Shown here one piece after another: positions 34,035 through 46,489 of a stretch of 64,000 nt of DNA. Where the stretch lies: assembly GCA_030544235.1 (NCBI GenBank), contig CM060477.1, positions 8,206,434 to 8,270,433 on the forward strand. The letters run 5' to 3'. How positions within the stretch are numbered: the first letter of the stretch is position 1; each line of letters starts with the position of its first letter. The stretch comes from Lepturacanthus savala. Lineage: Eukaryota; Chordata; Actinopteri; Scombriformes; Trichiuridae. Made by a program: the position numbers and the translations under genes. The notes under the pieces were generated by a model. The model made no database searches and was not told the origin of the DNA. It worked only from the letters and a program-made list of their open reading frames with translations.

Positions 34035-37000
34035 TGTGGCGTAAGTTTTTTTGTTTTTTTTGCAGTATGCAACAAGCCCAAACAATTCACAAACAAAACC
34101 TAAGCTCTTGATTATCAAAAGTGTGGGTGCATCTCTGCATAGATGCACATGTCCTCTATGTGCATGCCCATCCGCTTAAGTGAGTAAGTGTTTCTGTATG
34201 AGACAGAGATGGATAGTGTGTGAGTGTGCCGTGTGGAGGGAATCCAGTGCTCTGGTAGTGCTGCTCTGGGGTCTCCCAGTGTAAACAGAGACGTGGGAAC
34301 AACCAGGCCTGTTTATATCAGTTCCATTCTTACTAGGACCAGTCGGCCAGGCATCGGGGGCACAGCCAACACGTGTGCGCACACATACTTACCCACATAC
34401 ATGGATCCCCATATGCTGAAATACACCTATAGTATGCAGGTGTTGTATAGCTGCACGTGTATCATTTGAAAAATCACATGTTATCAATAGGTGATGTCAG
34501 TTCCATTTGATTTCAGTTTAATTTGAAAATTGCTGCAAGAGAAAATGACATTTTCCTCCTAACAGGGACATAATGAAGAGGAAATTTGGTTTTTGTAGGG
34601 TGTCATTCTCTAAAATCTACAATGACTTGGAAGTCATAGCATTTAACATAGAAAGTAATAGCCTCCGTCACTAGGAAACACTATTCAAACAAACATAAGT
34701 CAGTATCTTTCTGGAAATATGATGAGTTTTTGACAATGCTCGTGGTGACTTGGGTTCAGATCATGATTTACTCAGCTTCAATTTGCAGCTGCGTCATTTA
34801 TCTAAACCTATCCTAAGGCACGAAATATCTCTTTTTTAAACAGTTATGGTGAGATCATATAAAAAATGTCCCATTTCTTAACAAGCTTGCCACAGAGCCC
34901 TTGCAGGCTTCCCTTATGCAGCCAGGATTATACTAAGGAACTGGAAAAAACACAAACATGCCCTGTTATAAGGATCGGATCAAACTCATGGCATTTACAG
35001 CGGCAAGCTGAAGGATTCTCTTTGTCTAACTTCAGTTAAATGTGTGGTAGTGTCCTCTGATGTATTACTGGTAGGGATCATTAGACAACAATATATAATA
35101 GAGAGATTTTATGTATGCATCATAGCTCACAATCCCAGACAGCTGATAGACAAAGACAGCCACATGCATAATGCTTAGTCCGTCTTTCCATTTCATTAAA
35201 TATTGCAGAGTGTATATACAACAGAGCTGATCAAGGCCAGAAAGACTTTGTCTTTCAACGAAACAATAAGAAGTGTCATCTTCTCACCCACCCATCACGG
35301 CTCCAGGAGCGAAGCCGAGCTCAGACAGAGAGACAATCAGTCCAAGATTCAGTCCAGATTTACTGGCCTAACATTAACACACCTGCACAACTGTTATGGA
35401 GTTCCCTGCTAAGCCATGTTTAGACTAGTTTTGGAAATTATGACACTGCCACGAGCATTATCTGGTGCTCTTGTCTGCATGGAAAGCACCTGCTAATGCG
35501 GAGGAAGCCGGGCTGGGACGATATCAAAGTCTCTTCTGAAATAGAGTATGCCATGACATTTGCAATTTTTTTTTTTATTAATGAGGTGTAATGTTTTCTT
35601 TTTATTGAATTTCTGCCCCCCCCCCCCCGCGCTTCTTTACCATGTCTTTCATCTTGCCAAATGACAACTGAGATTATGTATGTTTTCAATTGTATTGAAG
35701 CCTCATCATAATAACTTGCAGGTTGAGTAATTCAGGAACCTTGGAGCCAATCAGAACCTCATCATACATAATCAATGAATGCATCTTCCCCGAATTCAAA
35801 ACAGTGCTTTCTTTCATAATTTGACAATGTGTTTGCTCATTGCATCAAAAGGCTAATGTAATCAAATCTTCTATTCATTTTACAACTCCATCCATCCTGT
35901 CAATTGCTTTGTTAAGACTTGTAGTAAAGACTTATTCTCTTATTGGAGTTTTGCATAGGTCGGCTTATTTTATTCATAATTGGCTTTAAATCCGGTATTG
36001 TTGTTAATATAGGGGAAACATGTTAGGCTCTTTATGTTTTGAATGAGCTGATAAATGCTGTGCTGTTGTTTCCTGCTGGTAAACCTGTTTCCTATTATTG
36101 TGTTATTAGTTTGGAGTGCTGAGAATCCTGTTGAGATGCAGGTGAACATCAAAGTTAGAATGTTAATTGTGACTGAGGTCATCAAATCATAATCTGCCTA
36201 CGCATGATAAATATGTAATAATAAAAGGTGCGATTAGTTCAACAATGAAAATCCACATTTAAGACACAAAGCCTTCAAATAAAGCAGCCAGTGTATATAT
36301 GACTCTTTCACAACAGAACAGGAGGAACCATGCGTTTCTGCCGACAGAGGCCTCATGATGACCATTTTGTCAGCACCTCGGGCCTGCTATCCTGCCAGCC
36401 AGCCAGTCAGTGTTTGGATAGAGAAGGAGTTGCTGTAAGCCGTGTGGAGTGGGTTCTTCCTCTCTCACTAGAAAACAGAGCACACCGAAAACAAACTGCT
36501 GTGAAGAGAGCGGAGGAGTCCGTCTGAATGGCATGTGCAGGAGATGTGTGTGTGTGTGTGTGTGCAGGATCGGGGGGGGGGTCATCAGAGCTCACTATAG
36601 TTACACACTTGGTTGCCCTTCGAGATAATATGTGTGTGTCTCTGTGTGTGTGGCGCTTGTAATCAGGAGTCAAATGCATCATTGTCGCTTAAGTGTATGT
36701 GCTGTAATGTATACAGCGAGTGTGTGTTAATGTACTATAGCTTATGTGGGAGAAGAGGTGCCAGAACTACAGTGGAGATTCTGGACCTCATTTCCTGTGT
36801 CTCCATGTGTGTTTGCTTGCATGTGTGTGTATTTATATATGTGCATGTGTGTGTGTGTGTGGGTAAAGAGTCTCTTAACCTTCATGCTGGCAAAGGTCTG
36901 AATTGGGGTGGAATGGGGGGGGTGGGAGGTGTTGACATAGAAGGATGTTTTGGGGTGGCGTTTGGGGAGCGAGTTGGGGTGAAGGCGTAGAAGGTGTAGA

Positions 37001-38374
37001 ATGATGATAGGAAGGAGGGCTAACGTGATAAGAAGGGGGGGGGGTGTAGGGTTTTAGCGGCTAAGAGTTTGGAGTTTGGAGTTATACGGCGTACGGTTGC
37101 ACGTGTGCAGGACATGCTTTCTAATTGATCTGCTTTTGCTCATACTTGTATCTGCGCGCGATAAAACTAAAAAACAAAAATCTCCCACTCGCATGTGAGC
37201 AACACACACAGACGCAAGCACACACACATACACACACACATACTGATATCTAAATTAATGGTCTCCTTGGGGAGTCATCCAAAGGCCACGGGCGTTTGGG
37301 AGAAAAGATTCTTGGAAAAAGGCTTCATCATCAGAACATTTGCTCATTAGTAACCCCATCTTAGCCATCCAGAGAGAGGAAAGAGAGAGCTACGCTAAGG
37401 GATAGACGAACAAGGTCGTATACTTATCATGTTGAAGAGGAATTTGCTTTACAGTGTTTCCAAATGATGATAACATAAATGAGAGTCTTTAGCGTAAGGC
37501 GCAGAGACGCAGGTAATGAGGTATAGAGCATAAACGGTTCAAAGAGAGTCCAAAAACAGCACAAAAGAGTAAAAAAGGACGGAAAAAAGTCGCAGGGTCT
37601 CATTCTCACTGAGTGAAACTCCCTCTGGCTCTTTCAGCCTCACTCTATGCAGGAAGTCATTAAAGAGTAAGCCAATAAAGCTGTGTCAGATATATCGTAT
37701 CCCCCGTCCTCCACAGAGATATAAAATATTGGCCTCCCATCCTCATCAGACATGGGGATCAGCATTTTACAGGCCGACGATGTCCTCCTTTGGAGTTCAG
37801 AGAGTTTACTGAAGTTATCAACTGTCTTGTCGTTGGGTTTCAACATAATTGTTTCCGGTTTTTATTGAATGTGACTCATAAAAAAAAAAAAAAAGAGGGG
37901 GGCATCCTGGAACACAAAGCCTTTTAAAAGTGGGACTGTTATCATAACTCTTGTGACTTCGGCAATGGGTCGTAAAAGTTGTTCTTGGCCCTTTAAAAGA
38001 ACTATTAATTTGATGAAGAATTATCTGAGATTTTTTTTTAAAGGTTCGTAGCCATGACTATGAAACCAAAAGACAACAAATAAATACATTTATAAGTTTT
38101 TCAGTCAAGAAATTTGACTTAAAGTTGTTGTAATACATTTTTGACCATAAGGGGGAGAAAACACCAAAACATGCAGACAGTTACATAGCTCCTCCCCCAT
38201 ATCCCACATTATGACATGCTTATGTTCTGTATATTAGCTCAGCATTCAATTGCAAATAGATATTATTTGCTAGGACAATACACTATTCTTCGAGATAATT
38301 AGTTTGCTTTACAATGTGTAATTTGACTATTTTGGCTCAATCTCAGCAACGCTCAGTTGAAAACGATTATTTGG
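34035..38374. other. Gene-free DNA with low-complexity tracts
   Basis: GT-rich stretches near 36.5-36.9 kb, G runs near 36.57, 36.91 and 37.04 kb, and a C13 tract at 35616-35628. Cysteine- and valine-rich open frames here come from GT repeats. A GC-richer patch around 36.32-36.53 kb might be regulatory. Confidence 0.5.
35824..35887. mobile_element. Short fragment of the ggtagtg-end DNA transposon
   Basis: Contains caatgtgtttgctcattgca, caaaaggctaatg and cttctattcattttacaact in the order and orientation of the 33.5 kb element, with most of the middle deleted. Confidence 0.55.
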
Positions 38375-38605
38375 GCTGCGACTAACATTTCTAATTATTG
38401 ATTAATCTGTAGAATATTTCCTCATTTGATCAATTTGTTGTTTGATCAGTCAGAAATAAAAAAAACTAACTAAATAATAATAAATAATCTGAAATAATCA
38501 CATTTAGGAAGCTGGAAACCATGAGCATTAATTTTATAACAAAGGACTCAATTGAAAAAAAAAACAGATAAATTGATTAATCAGTTAATCATTTCATCTC
38601 TACGT
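38375..38605. repeat. Diverged 'gggctgcgactaac...gattaatc' repeat
   Basis: The left end tgggctgcgactaacatttc with ttattgattaatctgtagaa and the right end aaattgattaatcagttaat recall a common teleost DNA-transposon-type repeat with inverted ends. AT-rich, no frame. Confidence 0.5.
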
Positions 38606-40739
38606 TATAGACTATGACCTTCTCCAAGCAAAATGACATGTTTACTTGCAACCCTCAGTGCTGCAGGAAACAGCACCTACTGTAAGAACAATGAAGTATA
38701 TCTAAGGGATGGTGATTTCTATGTATTTGGCTGTTTCTCACAGGAAGGAGACACATTTTGTTGCTGCTTTGTGTGTGGAAAAAAACCTCGTGGTATCTTT
38801 GCTATTTAGAAATGGCGGGTTTTTACTCATGCAAACGACGTGACTAGTGACCGATCAGTGGTTTGCAGTCTTTTCATGTCACTATCCACAACTTCTGCTG
38901 ATGAAAAATCCCCCGAAAAAAGGATCATTTGGCAGCTAAAGAGCCATAAAAAGACGCTAAGAAAAGGTTCATCCAATGGGCCGAAACATGACTCCCAGTG
39001 AACGTTGCTCTGTAAATGCTGGTTGCGTAAGTACTGTAATCATATCATGATATTATAAGGCGATAATGTATCAATGTTGTGTTCTCATTATGTTTCTGCC
39101 GACCCCAAAGCGTCCAGTTAATAAAAACGTCCCTTTTGCTACTTTTTTTTTCCCCGAGATAATATTTAAAATCCAAAAAAAAATATTATCATAATATTAC
39201 TCAATAGACTTGTTAACATTTGATGCTCAGTGTTTGTGTGTGGGTGTATGTCTGGGAGTTCAACCCCCCCCCCCCCCACCCCACCCCCCGAAAGGAAGTG
39301 CTCAGCGATGATATATGTTGTTGCTTTGTTCTCTGCTTTGACTTGTTTTCTTCCTTCGGATTTAGACTTTTTTGGACGAGTATTTTATATCTTACGCAAA
39401 CAAAGAGGCTAGTTCGGAGAGGAAAACAAGCAGCCCCCGTCGCTTTTTCTGTTGATAAGGCAGTTCATGCACTTCCAAAATAAATATGCAACACAAGAAA
39501 AGAATGTGTTATTTAGGAAAATATCGGCGTAAGTTAAAGTGCGTTTCCCTCCCCCCACCCCGGTTTAATATTGTGCTTTTTAGATAGATTGATAGATAGA
39601 TATGGGACAAGAAGAGAGCAATAAAACATGGAGGGATGGAAGGGGGGGAGGGGGGGTGAGGAGAGAAGAAGGTTAATCCAAACAGACCTGTGCCAGGTTA
39701 TATTTACGACGGACCCATCAGCCATTATCTGCCTCCTCTGTTATGGTTAGGAATAAATACAGACCTGGGCAATACCGAGGAGGACTAACTTTTGTGTGAG
39801 AGTGCGTGCGCCGGCATTAGTGTGAATGGTCCCCCCCCCCCCCCCCCAGTCCTGTGTAGTAATGTGTGTTTTCCGTGAACCTGTGCAGGCTCTCCTCCAC
39901 CGCAGCAGCAAAATGGGAAGATAACCACAACAGTTTATTTCATTTCATCAGACGCTCTCCTGGCCTTTTTAGCCCTAATGGACACAAAGCAGAACAAAGC
40001 GTTTTATCTTTTTTGTCCAATAAAAAAAAAAAATCTTAGGGCCATGTCTGTTCATGAGACTGTCTGTCTCTGAGCTAAATGAATATCTGTGTATTGAATG
40101 AGCCGGTGAGTGTGGGGGGAAGGGGGAGGGGGGGGGGTATCTGAAGCATTTCTGAGGGAAAATATGTGTATGTATCTGTGTGTGTAAGAGAGATAGAAAA
40201 AGCAGGAGAGAACTCGAACATAGCTAAATGATATCATGATATCTGGCATCAGACTCTCATCTGTAAGCTCTCCAAACACCTGTGTTTAAGGCGTGGAGTG
40301 AAGATAAACGAGGGGGTTTAAACTTAGACATACAGAGAAATTAATCTGTGTGTGCACATGTGTGTGTGTGTGTGTCTGCTTTCATGCACGGGTTTTTGAA
40401 AGATGTAGTGTTATTTGTATTTAAAAGCTCTTGACCCTATTTTTATCATTCTGTGCTTATTTAAACACGCATTTCAGTATTGCCTTTGTGAACTTCTCAT
40501 GTACAGAAGAGACACAAGCGCAGCTAAAACACACCTGCGCCTTAGTAAAGCCAACAACCATGTGTCACAGCAAACGTGTGCATGTGTGTGTGTGTGAGAG
40601 AGCGAGAGAGCAGCAGAGGTGACGGTGAGTTTGGAACTGCAGAGAAATGATCTGCAAGGTTTATTATCTTTAATTAGCATCCAAGGGGGAAAAGAGGGAG
40701 AGATAAGGACCACCATTTAGCTGATGGAACTGCTCTGTG

Positions 40740-40770
<31 letters not shown>

Positions 40771-41534
40771 AAACCAAGATGACCCAGTGTTGTAAAAAAA
40801 CAAAACAGGAAAAAATCATCAGTCCTGGACAAGCCCAGATGTGTTCTGCCTATATTTATTATTTTTTTATCCATAGTATCTCCTGACCCGCCTAAACACC
40901 GAATATCCAGTGTTCTGTATTACTTAATACATCTGTTGTCCCGACTGACCACAAAACTTGTCTCAAATCTTTTGAGGAGCAGTTTCTACGTGAATAGTCA
41001 GAGTTATATAATATTGTCTGGCAGCAGATGATCTTGCATTTTCTATTCTCCAGTTCTCTCTGTTCTCTCGAATCTGCAGATTTGCAATCTCACTGTTCAC
41101 CAACTTAAAGTCGTGCGTGTGAAAACTCTGCATGTCTAATTCAGCTCTAAAACAGAATCCACCGATTGTGATAAAAACTGACTGATTTCAGCAGAGGATC
41201 CTGCTTGTCGAGTTCCCGGGTTCTGACAGTAGGCGTCACAGCAGGACTGTCATTTGAAAAAGGTGCAGGAAAGTTTCATCCTGAAGGAAAAGTGTTAAGC
41301 AATTTACATTTGGTCAGTCTTGGACAAATAATTATCATTTTATACAAACTATAATAATCACATGCACCATCTCTATTAACCACTGTAGAATAAACGCATG
41401 CAGGCATAGAAGAGAAAAAGACACACTAACAAATTCCAATGATCGGTTAATGGTGGCGGTGACCACAAAAATGAAGATGAGTAAATTTCCTGTCAGCTCA
41501 ATGATCTGCAAATGCCCCGAAATCAGATACGCAA
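38606..41534. other. Gene-free DNA rich in homopolymers
   Basis: Contains C runs at about 39262-39290 and 39831-39847, G runs near 39.64 and 40.12 kb, and a C21/A13 junction at 40740-40773. No supported gene. Confidence 0.5.
40740..40773. repeat. C21-A13 homopolymer junction
   Basis: Twenty-one C followed directly by thirteen A. The complementary strand has a long G run able to form quadruplex structure. Such tracts are also prone to length errors in assemblies. Confidence 0.9.
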
Positions 41535-41551
41535 ACACACACACACCCACA

Positions 41552-41600
<49 letters not shown>
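41535..41600. repeat. (CA)n microsatellite
   Basis: Nearly uninterrupted CA over about 65 bases, with small interruptions at its left end. A (TG)13 tract lies nearby at 41773-41799. Confidence 0.95.
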
Positions 41601-41601
<1 letters not shown>

Positions 41602-41849
41602 AAACACTCTTCTCACCTCTTAAGATGCAGATTGCTGTCAAATAAATAAGCCAAGACGTAAATACACATCAAACAGCTGGACAACAGCTGACACACCACA
41701 GTGGCAGGAACATACTGCGTAATTACAATGTGTGTGTCTGAGTGAAAGTGAGCAAGAAAAAAGAGTAATGCATGTGTGTGTGTGTGTGTGTGTGTGTGTT
41801 TCAGAAGAGGATGTGCCTTTTTTTCCATTTAAAGTTTTTTTCTTTTGCA

Positions 41850-41930
41850 TTTTTGCCTTTATTTATGTAGGACAGTACATAGACAGGAAAAGGAGAAAGA
41901 GTAGGGGAATAACATGCAGTATCGGTGCTA
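41850..41930. repeat. Second fragment of the 'gcctttattt...acatgca' repeat
   Basis: Reads tttgcctttatttatgtagg, acagtacatagacagg and ggggaataacatgcag, the same order of phrases as at 24.93 kb. Confidence 0.45.
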
Positions 41931-43253
41931 ATTCTCCAGTAGGATGTCTTGACTAACGTATTTCTGAGACACAATCAGAAATGACAATGTGATGATGCCA
42001 GGGTTCAATTCTAGATTTACGCAGTAGGAATTGAATATTATTACGTTCTCGGACACCGTGTGTCTTCTAAAGAGGGTCAATTGTTCCAAAGTCAACATTT
42101 TAATTTCTGAAAGGATAACTTCATTGTAAAGATGTGTCACGTATTTGCCCAATACAAACAACAGTGTTATAATTAATTAACCTGCAATGCAGTTTAAATG
42201 CAAACAACCAACAAGTGTGGTCAATTGGTTTTGTCTCAGGATTAAAGGATCAATAACTGCAACAATACATTTAAGGCAAACCACTATACAGCGAGCCTCC
42301 TTATATAAATAATGTTATTGTCTGTATCATAAATATGTATCTGTGCCATTCTGATGGTTCACAATGTTTTAGGTTTGTAATTTATTTGCATTTTCACCAA
42401 TTTCTACTTCGATTAGTGATATGTGCTCCTGGAATTCTTATCACTAATCACCAATATATGATTGTTCAACTGTGGATATTCTGTGGATGTCTTCAATATT
42501 AAAATAAATGACTCCAAATCTTCCTTTTCCAGAAATCACAATTACATTCATTTTATTTGACTTAATTGGGCATTTATTTACCATTTATTTATGCAAAATG
42601 CAACATGTCTGTAACCTGTTTAGGCTACTGCTGGGAGAGTAATTGTAGCTCTGCTTATTTCACGATGGACCCTGGAAACTAATAATAAACGCCATATTTC
42701 TACCTTGAGTGACATGGCATGACACCAAACATTTTTTTTCCTGATCAATTAATTTCCTCCTGTTTGCAAGTTCCACTGCTAACAAAGGAAAAATGATGTC
42801 ATGTCATCTAAGTTTAGCCACATCCACATGAATATTAAACCAAAATAGGAGTAATACATGGAATTATGACCGATCCCTTTTCGCACATAATTTTTTTGAA
42901 TGGATTTATATAGAAACTAATTCAAATTCTAATGGCAGCTCATTGGCTCCCTCGCGAAGAAGAGTTTAAAAATGTCAGTTTACTTGGCAGTGGTGATGCT
43001 CAGATATTTTTGGGCTGTGTTTTCTCAAAAGAAAAAAAAAAAAAACGCCTGCGATGGTGTCATCAGAAAAATATGCAAGAACATGAGCACAGTATTTAGT
43101 GCGATAATCCAATCATAAAGATGGAAGAAACGAGCCAGAGTGGAGAGGGTCGGCAGACATCTGTTTGTGATTAACACCGTAAAGGTGAGGTGCTGTTGTG
43201 TCTGTCCACTGCTACTAAGTGGACCTGTCTGTTAGCTGCACTGGAGCTTGGGT

Positions 43254-43254
<1 letters not shown>
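41931..43254. other. Gene-free DNA, nothing recognised
   Basis: AT-rich, no supported frame, RNA gene or repeat boundary. Confidence 0.5.

Positions 43255-43317
<63 letters not shown>
43255..43317. repeat. (CA)31 microsatellite
   Basis: Perfect CA over about 62 bases, the longest pure CA tract in the window. Confidence 0.97.
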
Positions 43318-43320
<3 letters not shown>

Positions 43321-43430
43321 CAAACACATCCACACGCTAATGAGCTAATATACACACAGACACTTGTCTGCTTCCTGCCTTGGGACTTGGAGTTCAGAGG
43401 ATCTTAGGAGTCTCTTGGGGATCAAGAGAT

Positions 43431-43433
43431 GTG

Positions 43434-43471
<38 letters not shown>

Positions 43472-43490
43472 CGTGTGTGTGTGTGTGTGC
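43431..43490. repeat. (TG)n microsatellite
   Basis: TG repeat with a few gcgtgcg interruptions. It lies only 115 bases from a long CA tract of opposite register, so the two could pair as a hairpin. Confidence 0.95.
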
Positions 43491-43696
43491 TACCTTTATC
43501 ACAATTCACATCTCACCTCTTAGTCATCTCCTGTTAGGTTCCGGTAGCATTATGTCGGTGTCTCATGGGAGAACTGATACACACACTCACACAAACACAG
43601 ATTAGGTTATAATGAGATGTGTGAAGGTGCTGCTAGGGTCATCCACCTTAACCTTTCACACATGCACATTATGGATAGTTCATATATTATTACATA

Positions 43697-44105
43697 CAGC
43701 GCTGTAAAAAAAATAAATAAATAAGAGACCACTGCATTTTTTTCTGAAATCAGCATCTACATGTATTCCAGCCATTCCATTCCAGCTTCTGTTGAATTCC
43801 AACACACGCACACCTCATTCTGCTTAAAGTGGTACCAGGAGTGGAATAAAGTCACCCAAGGATGAAAGCTGTGATTAAAAATAATGGTTATTGCAGCAAA
43901 TAATGATTTCTCAACTCTTCCTAAGTGTAAACATTAGTATTATGTTGTTTTAAAATGAATTTGATCTTGTTTCTTTGCACTGTTTGAGGTCAAAATACAT
44001 TGTATCTTTGACCATTTGTAAATTTTCTGCTAAGAAATGCTCTAAACAATGATATTGGGAGAAATGTTGTCAATTAGTTTATAGATATGTATATTTGTTA
44101 AATAA
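43697..44105. mobile_element. Internally deleted Tc1-like DNA transposon relic
   Basis: Starts after TA with cagcgctgtaaaa and reads agagaccactgcatt. Inside are gggtgactttat-like and aatcacagctttcat-like segments (the latter as gatgaaagctgtgatt). The right part has acaatgatattgggagaaat. These match the fish 'gagaccactgca' Tc1-type family as I remember it. The transposase region is almost wholly deleted, so there is no usable frame. The right boundary is approximate. Confidence 0.55.
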
Positions 44106-44369
44106 TATGGCAAAAGTCTTAAACGGCTGTGATTTTGTGCCCCTGCCTTTTTCATAATTCCACATTCCTTTCGTCCTCTTTTTTTTTTTCCTCCTTCTCC
44201 CCCGATCCCACTTTTCTGCCATAAATACGACCAGCAACTTTTTGTGTTTATATTACATGAGTGGAGAAGATTTGTTGTTGTATACTTTATGCCTGTGTAC
44301 ATTATGTTAGTGTGTGAGGGTGTGTATAAGAGATTGCACGCATAAGTCACAATGTGCAATGTTTCTGCA

Positions 44370-44680
44370 AGTCGGGGGGTGGATATCAGCAGACAAGCCC
44401 AGGAGGAGCCTCGATCCTGGGCCTGGTGGGGGTCAGGGTTTCCCCTCTGGGACCTGGAGGGAGATTGCGGGCTGGCAGTCCGGATTGGGGGGTTGGGGGT
44501 GGAGGGGGTTGGATGTGCGTAATGTCCTCGCCCAGGAAGGCAGAGAGGCTTTTCCTGCGTTCGGGGCAGTCAACACATCCCTGGCTATCAGCGGCTCTGG
44601 ACGCTTTATCGGCAGGTTGTGTGGGCGTATCTTACTCGAGCCTGGAGTTTGTTCAGACAGACAAGAGCTGGGGAGAAAAT
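44370..44680. promoter_or_regulatory. GC-rich island, candidate regulatory element
   Basis: A 300-base GC-rich block in an AT-rich desert, free of dinucleotide repeats and of recognisable transposon sequence. Its frames show no family resemblance. Conserved enhancer is a guess based on composition and on position upstream of tcf21. Confidence 0.3.
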
Positions 44681-45152
44681 ACATAATGCAAAAACAGAGA
44701 CATACACACACACACACACTTTATAGTAGAGTTCGGGAGTATTTTGTCCAGTCTGATTGTGGGTAGCCTGGTGCCTTTAGGGACAGCTCCTATCTCTCTT
44801 CCTGGGTCTGATAATACTCGGTCCGTCTCCCTCCGCTCCATGAGGTACAGTAATTACCAATGAACAGATAATCAGTGTATTTTTGTGCGTGCGTGTGTGT
44901 GTGCTATGAGCTAACCGGACAGACTGTGGAGATACGACGTGGTGAGGTCATTCTATCTGCAAGAAGAAGAAGAAGAAGAAATGAAGTTGAGTTCATTTTT
45001 AAAATAAAGATGCTTTCAAGGCCTTTTTTTATATAATAGTCATCATACGGTATAACTTCAGGCCTTTCTAGTCCTTATTTTACGTTAGGGTTAGGGTACA
45101 CGGACACACGCGCAGACTCACAGACACCTGTCACCTCCCCCCCTGCCCCCAG

Positions 45153-45400
45153 CCTGAGTGATGAGGAGGAAGAAGATCAAAGTGCGGAACCTGATCCAGC
45201 CAATGGGAGCGCGGGCTGTTTATCATCCCGCTCCATCATCGCCCTCCATGTTAACAACGGCCTGACGAATCAGGTGTGAATAATATCAGCGACGGTCCAG
45301 CGTTACACGGCTAATTAGGTGTGTGTAATGATGATCCCGATTCCTGACATCATATCTGCCTTCATTTACGGAGATCAGCGAGAGATTAGACGCGAAGAAT
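45153..45400. promoter_or_regulatory. Candidate conserved non-coding enhancer
   Basis: A mixed-composition stretch between repeats, with homeodomain-type ctaattag (45311-45318), ggtgtgaataat, tgatgatccc and an E-box-like cagctg-free context. It looks like vertebrate developmental enhancers. A pyrimidine tract plus cag before 45153 and cag|gtgtga at 45271-45279 also bound one open frame of 121 bases, so an exon cannot be excluded. Confidence 0.35.
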
Positions 45401-46134
45401 GAGTTTGTCTTCGGGAAACATGAATTTTAACCTTTCAAGTGTAGCTTTTCAATCATAAAACGTGAGGATTACAACATTATATAAGGCTGGGGTAGTCTTT
45501 TCTAAAGTCATTTCCAAAACCTGCATCTTTTAATGTTCAGTATAAACAGGAGGGATGATTACAGTGACGGAAACCTGCTTCAGTGTCCACATGGGAACTT
45601 GACTGTTTTAAAAACTTGAACAAACCCGTACACTTTATCCCGAACCATAAACACCCGACGCTTTAAAATACAGGTGTTAGAGGGTTTTGTGTCCGTCTGC
45701 ATCATAGCTGAGAAGCTTGTTTAGGCTCAACTGTTTTGACTCTATTTGTTGTGTCTAGCCTTTACTGAGCTGACCAGACATCCAGCAGCAGTGCCAGCAG
45801 AGGGGACAGTCAGTGGAGGGGGCTGAAACTGGGTGAAGAGGAGGGAGAAGGAAGAGGGAGGGGGGGGTGACCAAACTGCTGCTGTGAAGGATTTACTAAG
45901 GGTGCAGCTGGGAGCTCTGGCCTTTCGGAAAGCCAAACCACACACATACCAATACACACACATACACACACACACGCATTGCGCTGTGTGAGATAGAAAA
46001 CCAAGCAGTGTCCCCTCTCCCTTTTTTCTGTTTATAAACTGTAGCTTCAATCAAGGTGACGGAGACCAGACCTCTGGTTCTGAAACCCGCCGCTGTCCTC
46101 CACTGCCCTGCTGCCCAGAGCTGCAAAGTGAAGC

Positions 46135-46179
46135 CACACACACACACACACACACACAGACACACACACACACACACAC
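46135..46179. repeat. (CA)n microsatellite
   Basis: CA tract with one CAGA interruption. Confidence 0.93.
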
Positions 46180-46287
46180 TGCTTTTATCTGTGCATCTGA
46201 TCACCAGGCCGCAAGTTACACATGTGGTTACAGCTGAGGTTAAAACAGTGCCATATTCTGTAGATTACATGTTCTCACTCACACACG

Positions 46288-46289
<2 letters not shown>

Positions 46290-46329
<40 letters not shown>
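46290..46329. repeat. (CA)20 microsatellite
   Basis: Pure CA tract, followed 118 bases later by an equally long TG tract. Confidence 0.95.
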
Positions 46330-46332
<3 letters not shown>

Positions 46333-46443
46333 GAACACACTGCAGCTGCATCACATCTCTTTTTGCTTCCGACAGGCCACTTTGGGCACTCAGCCTGTTC
46401 AACTTCAAGCCAACGCAACTTAAGCAACAGTGTGTAGATGCAT

Positions 46444-46447
<4 letters not shown>

Positions 46448-46488
<41 letters not shown>
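46448..46488. repeat. (TG)20 microsatellite
   Basis: Pure TG tract, inverted relative to the CA tract at 46290-46329. Confidence 0.95.

Positions 46489-46489
<1 letters not shown>

Noticed and set aside
36613..36990. Cys/Val-rich 125-codon frame
   Set aside because: Produced by translated GT repeats; no gene signal.
45085..45096. Telomere-like ttagggttaggg
   Set aside because: Only two units; chance occurrence or trivial.
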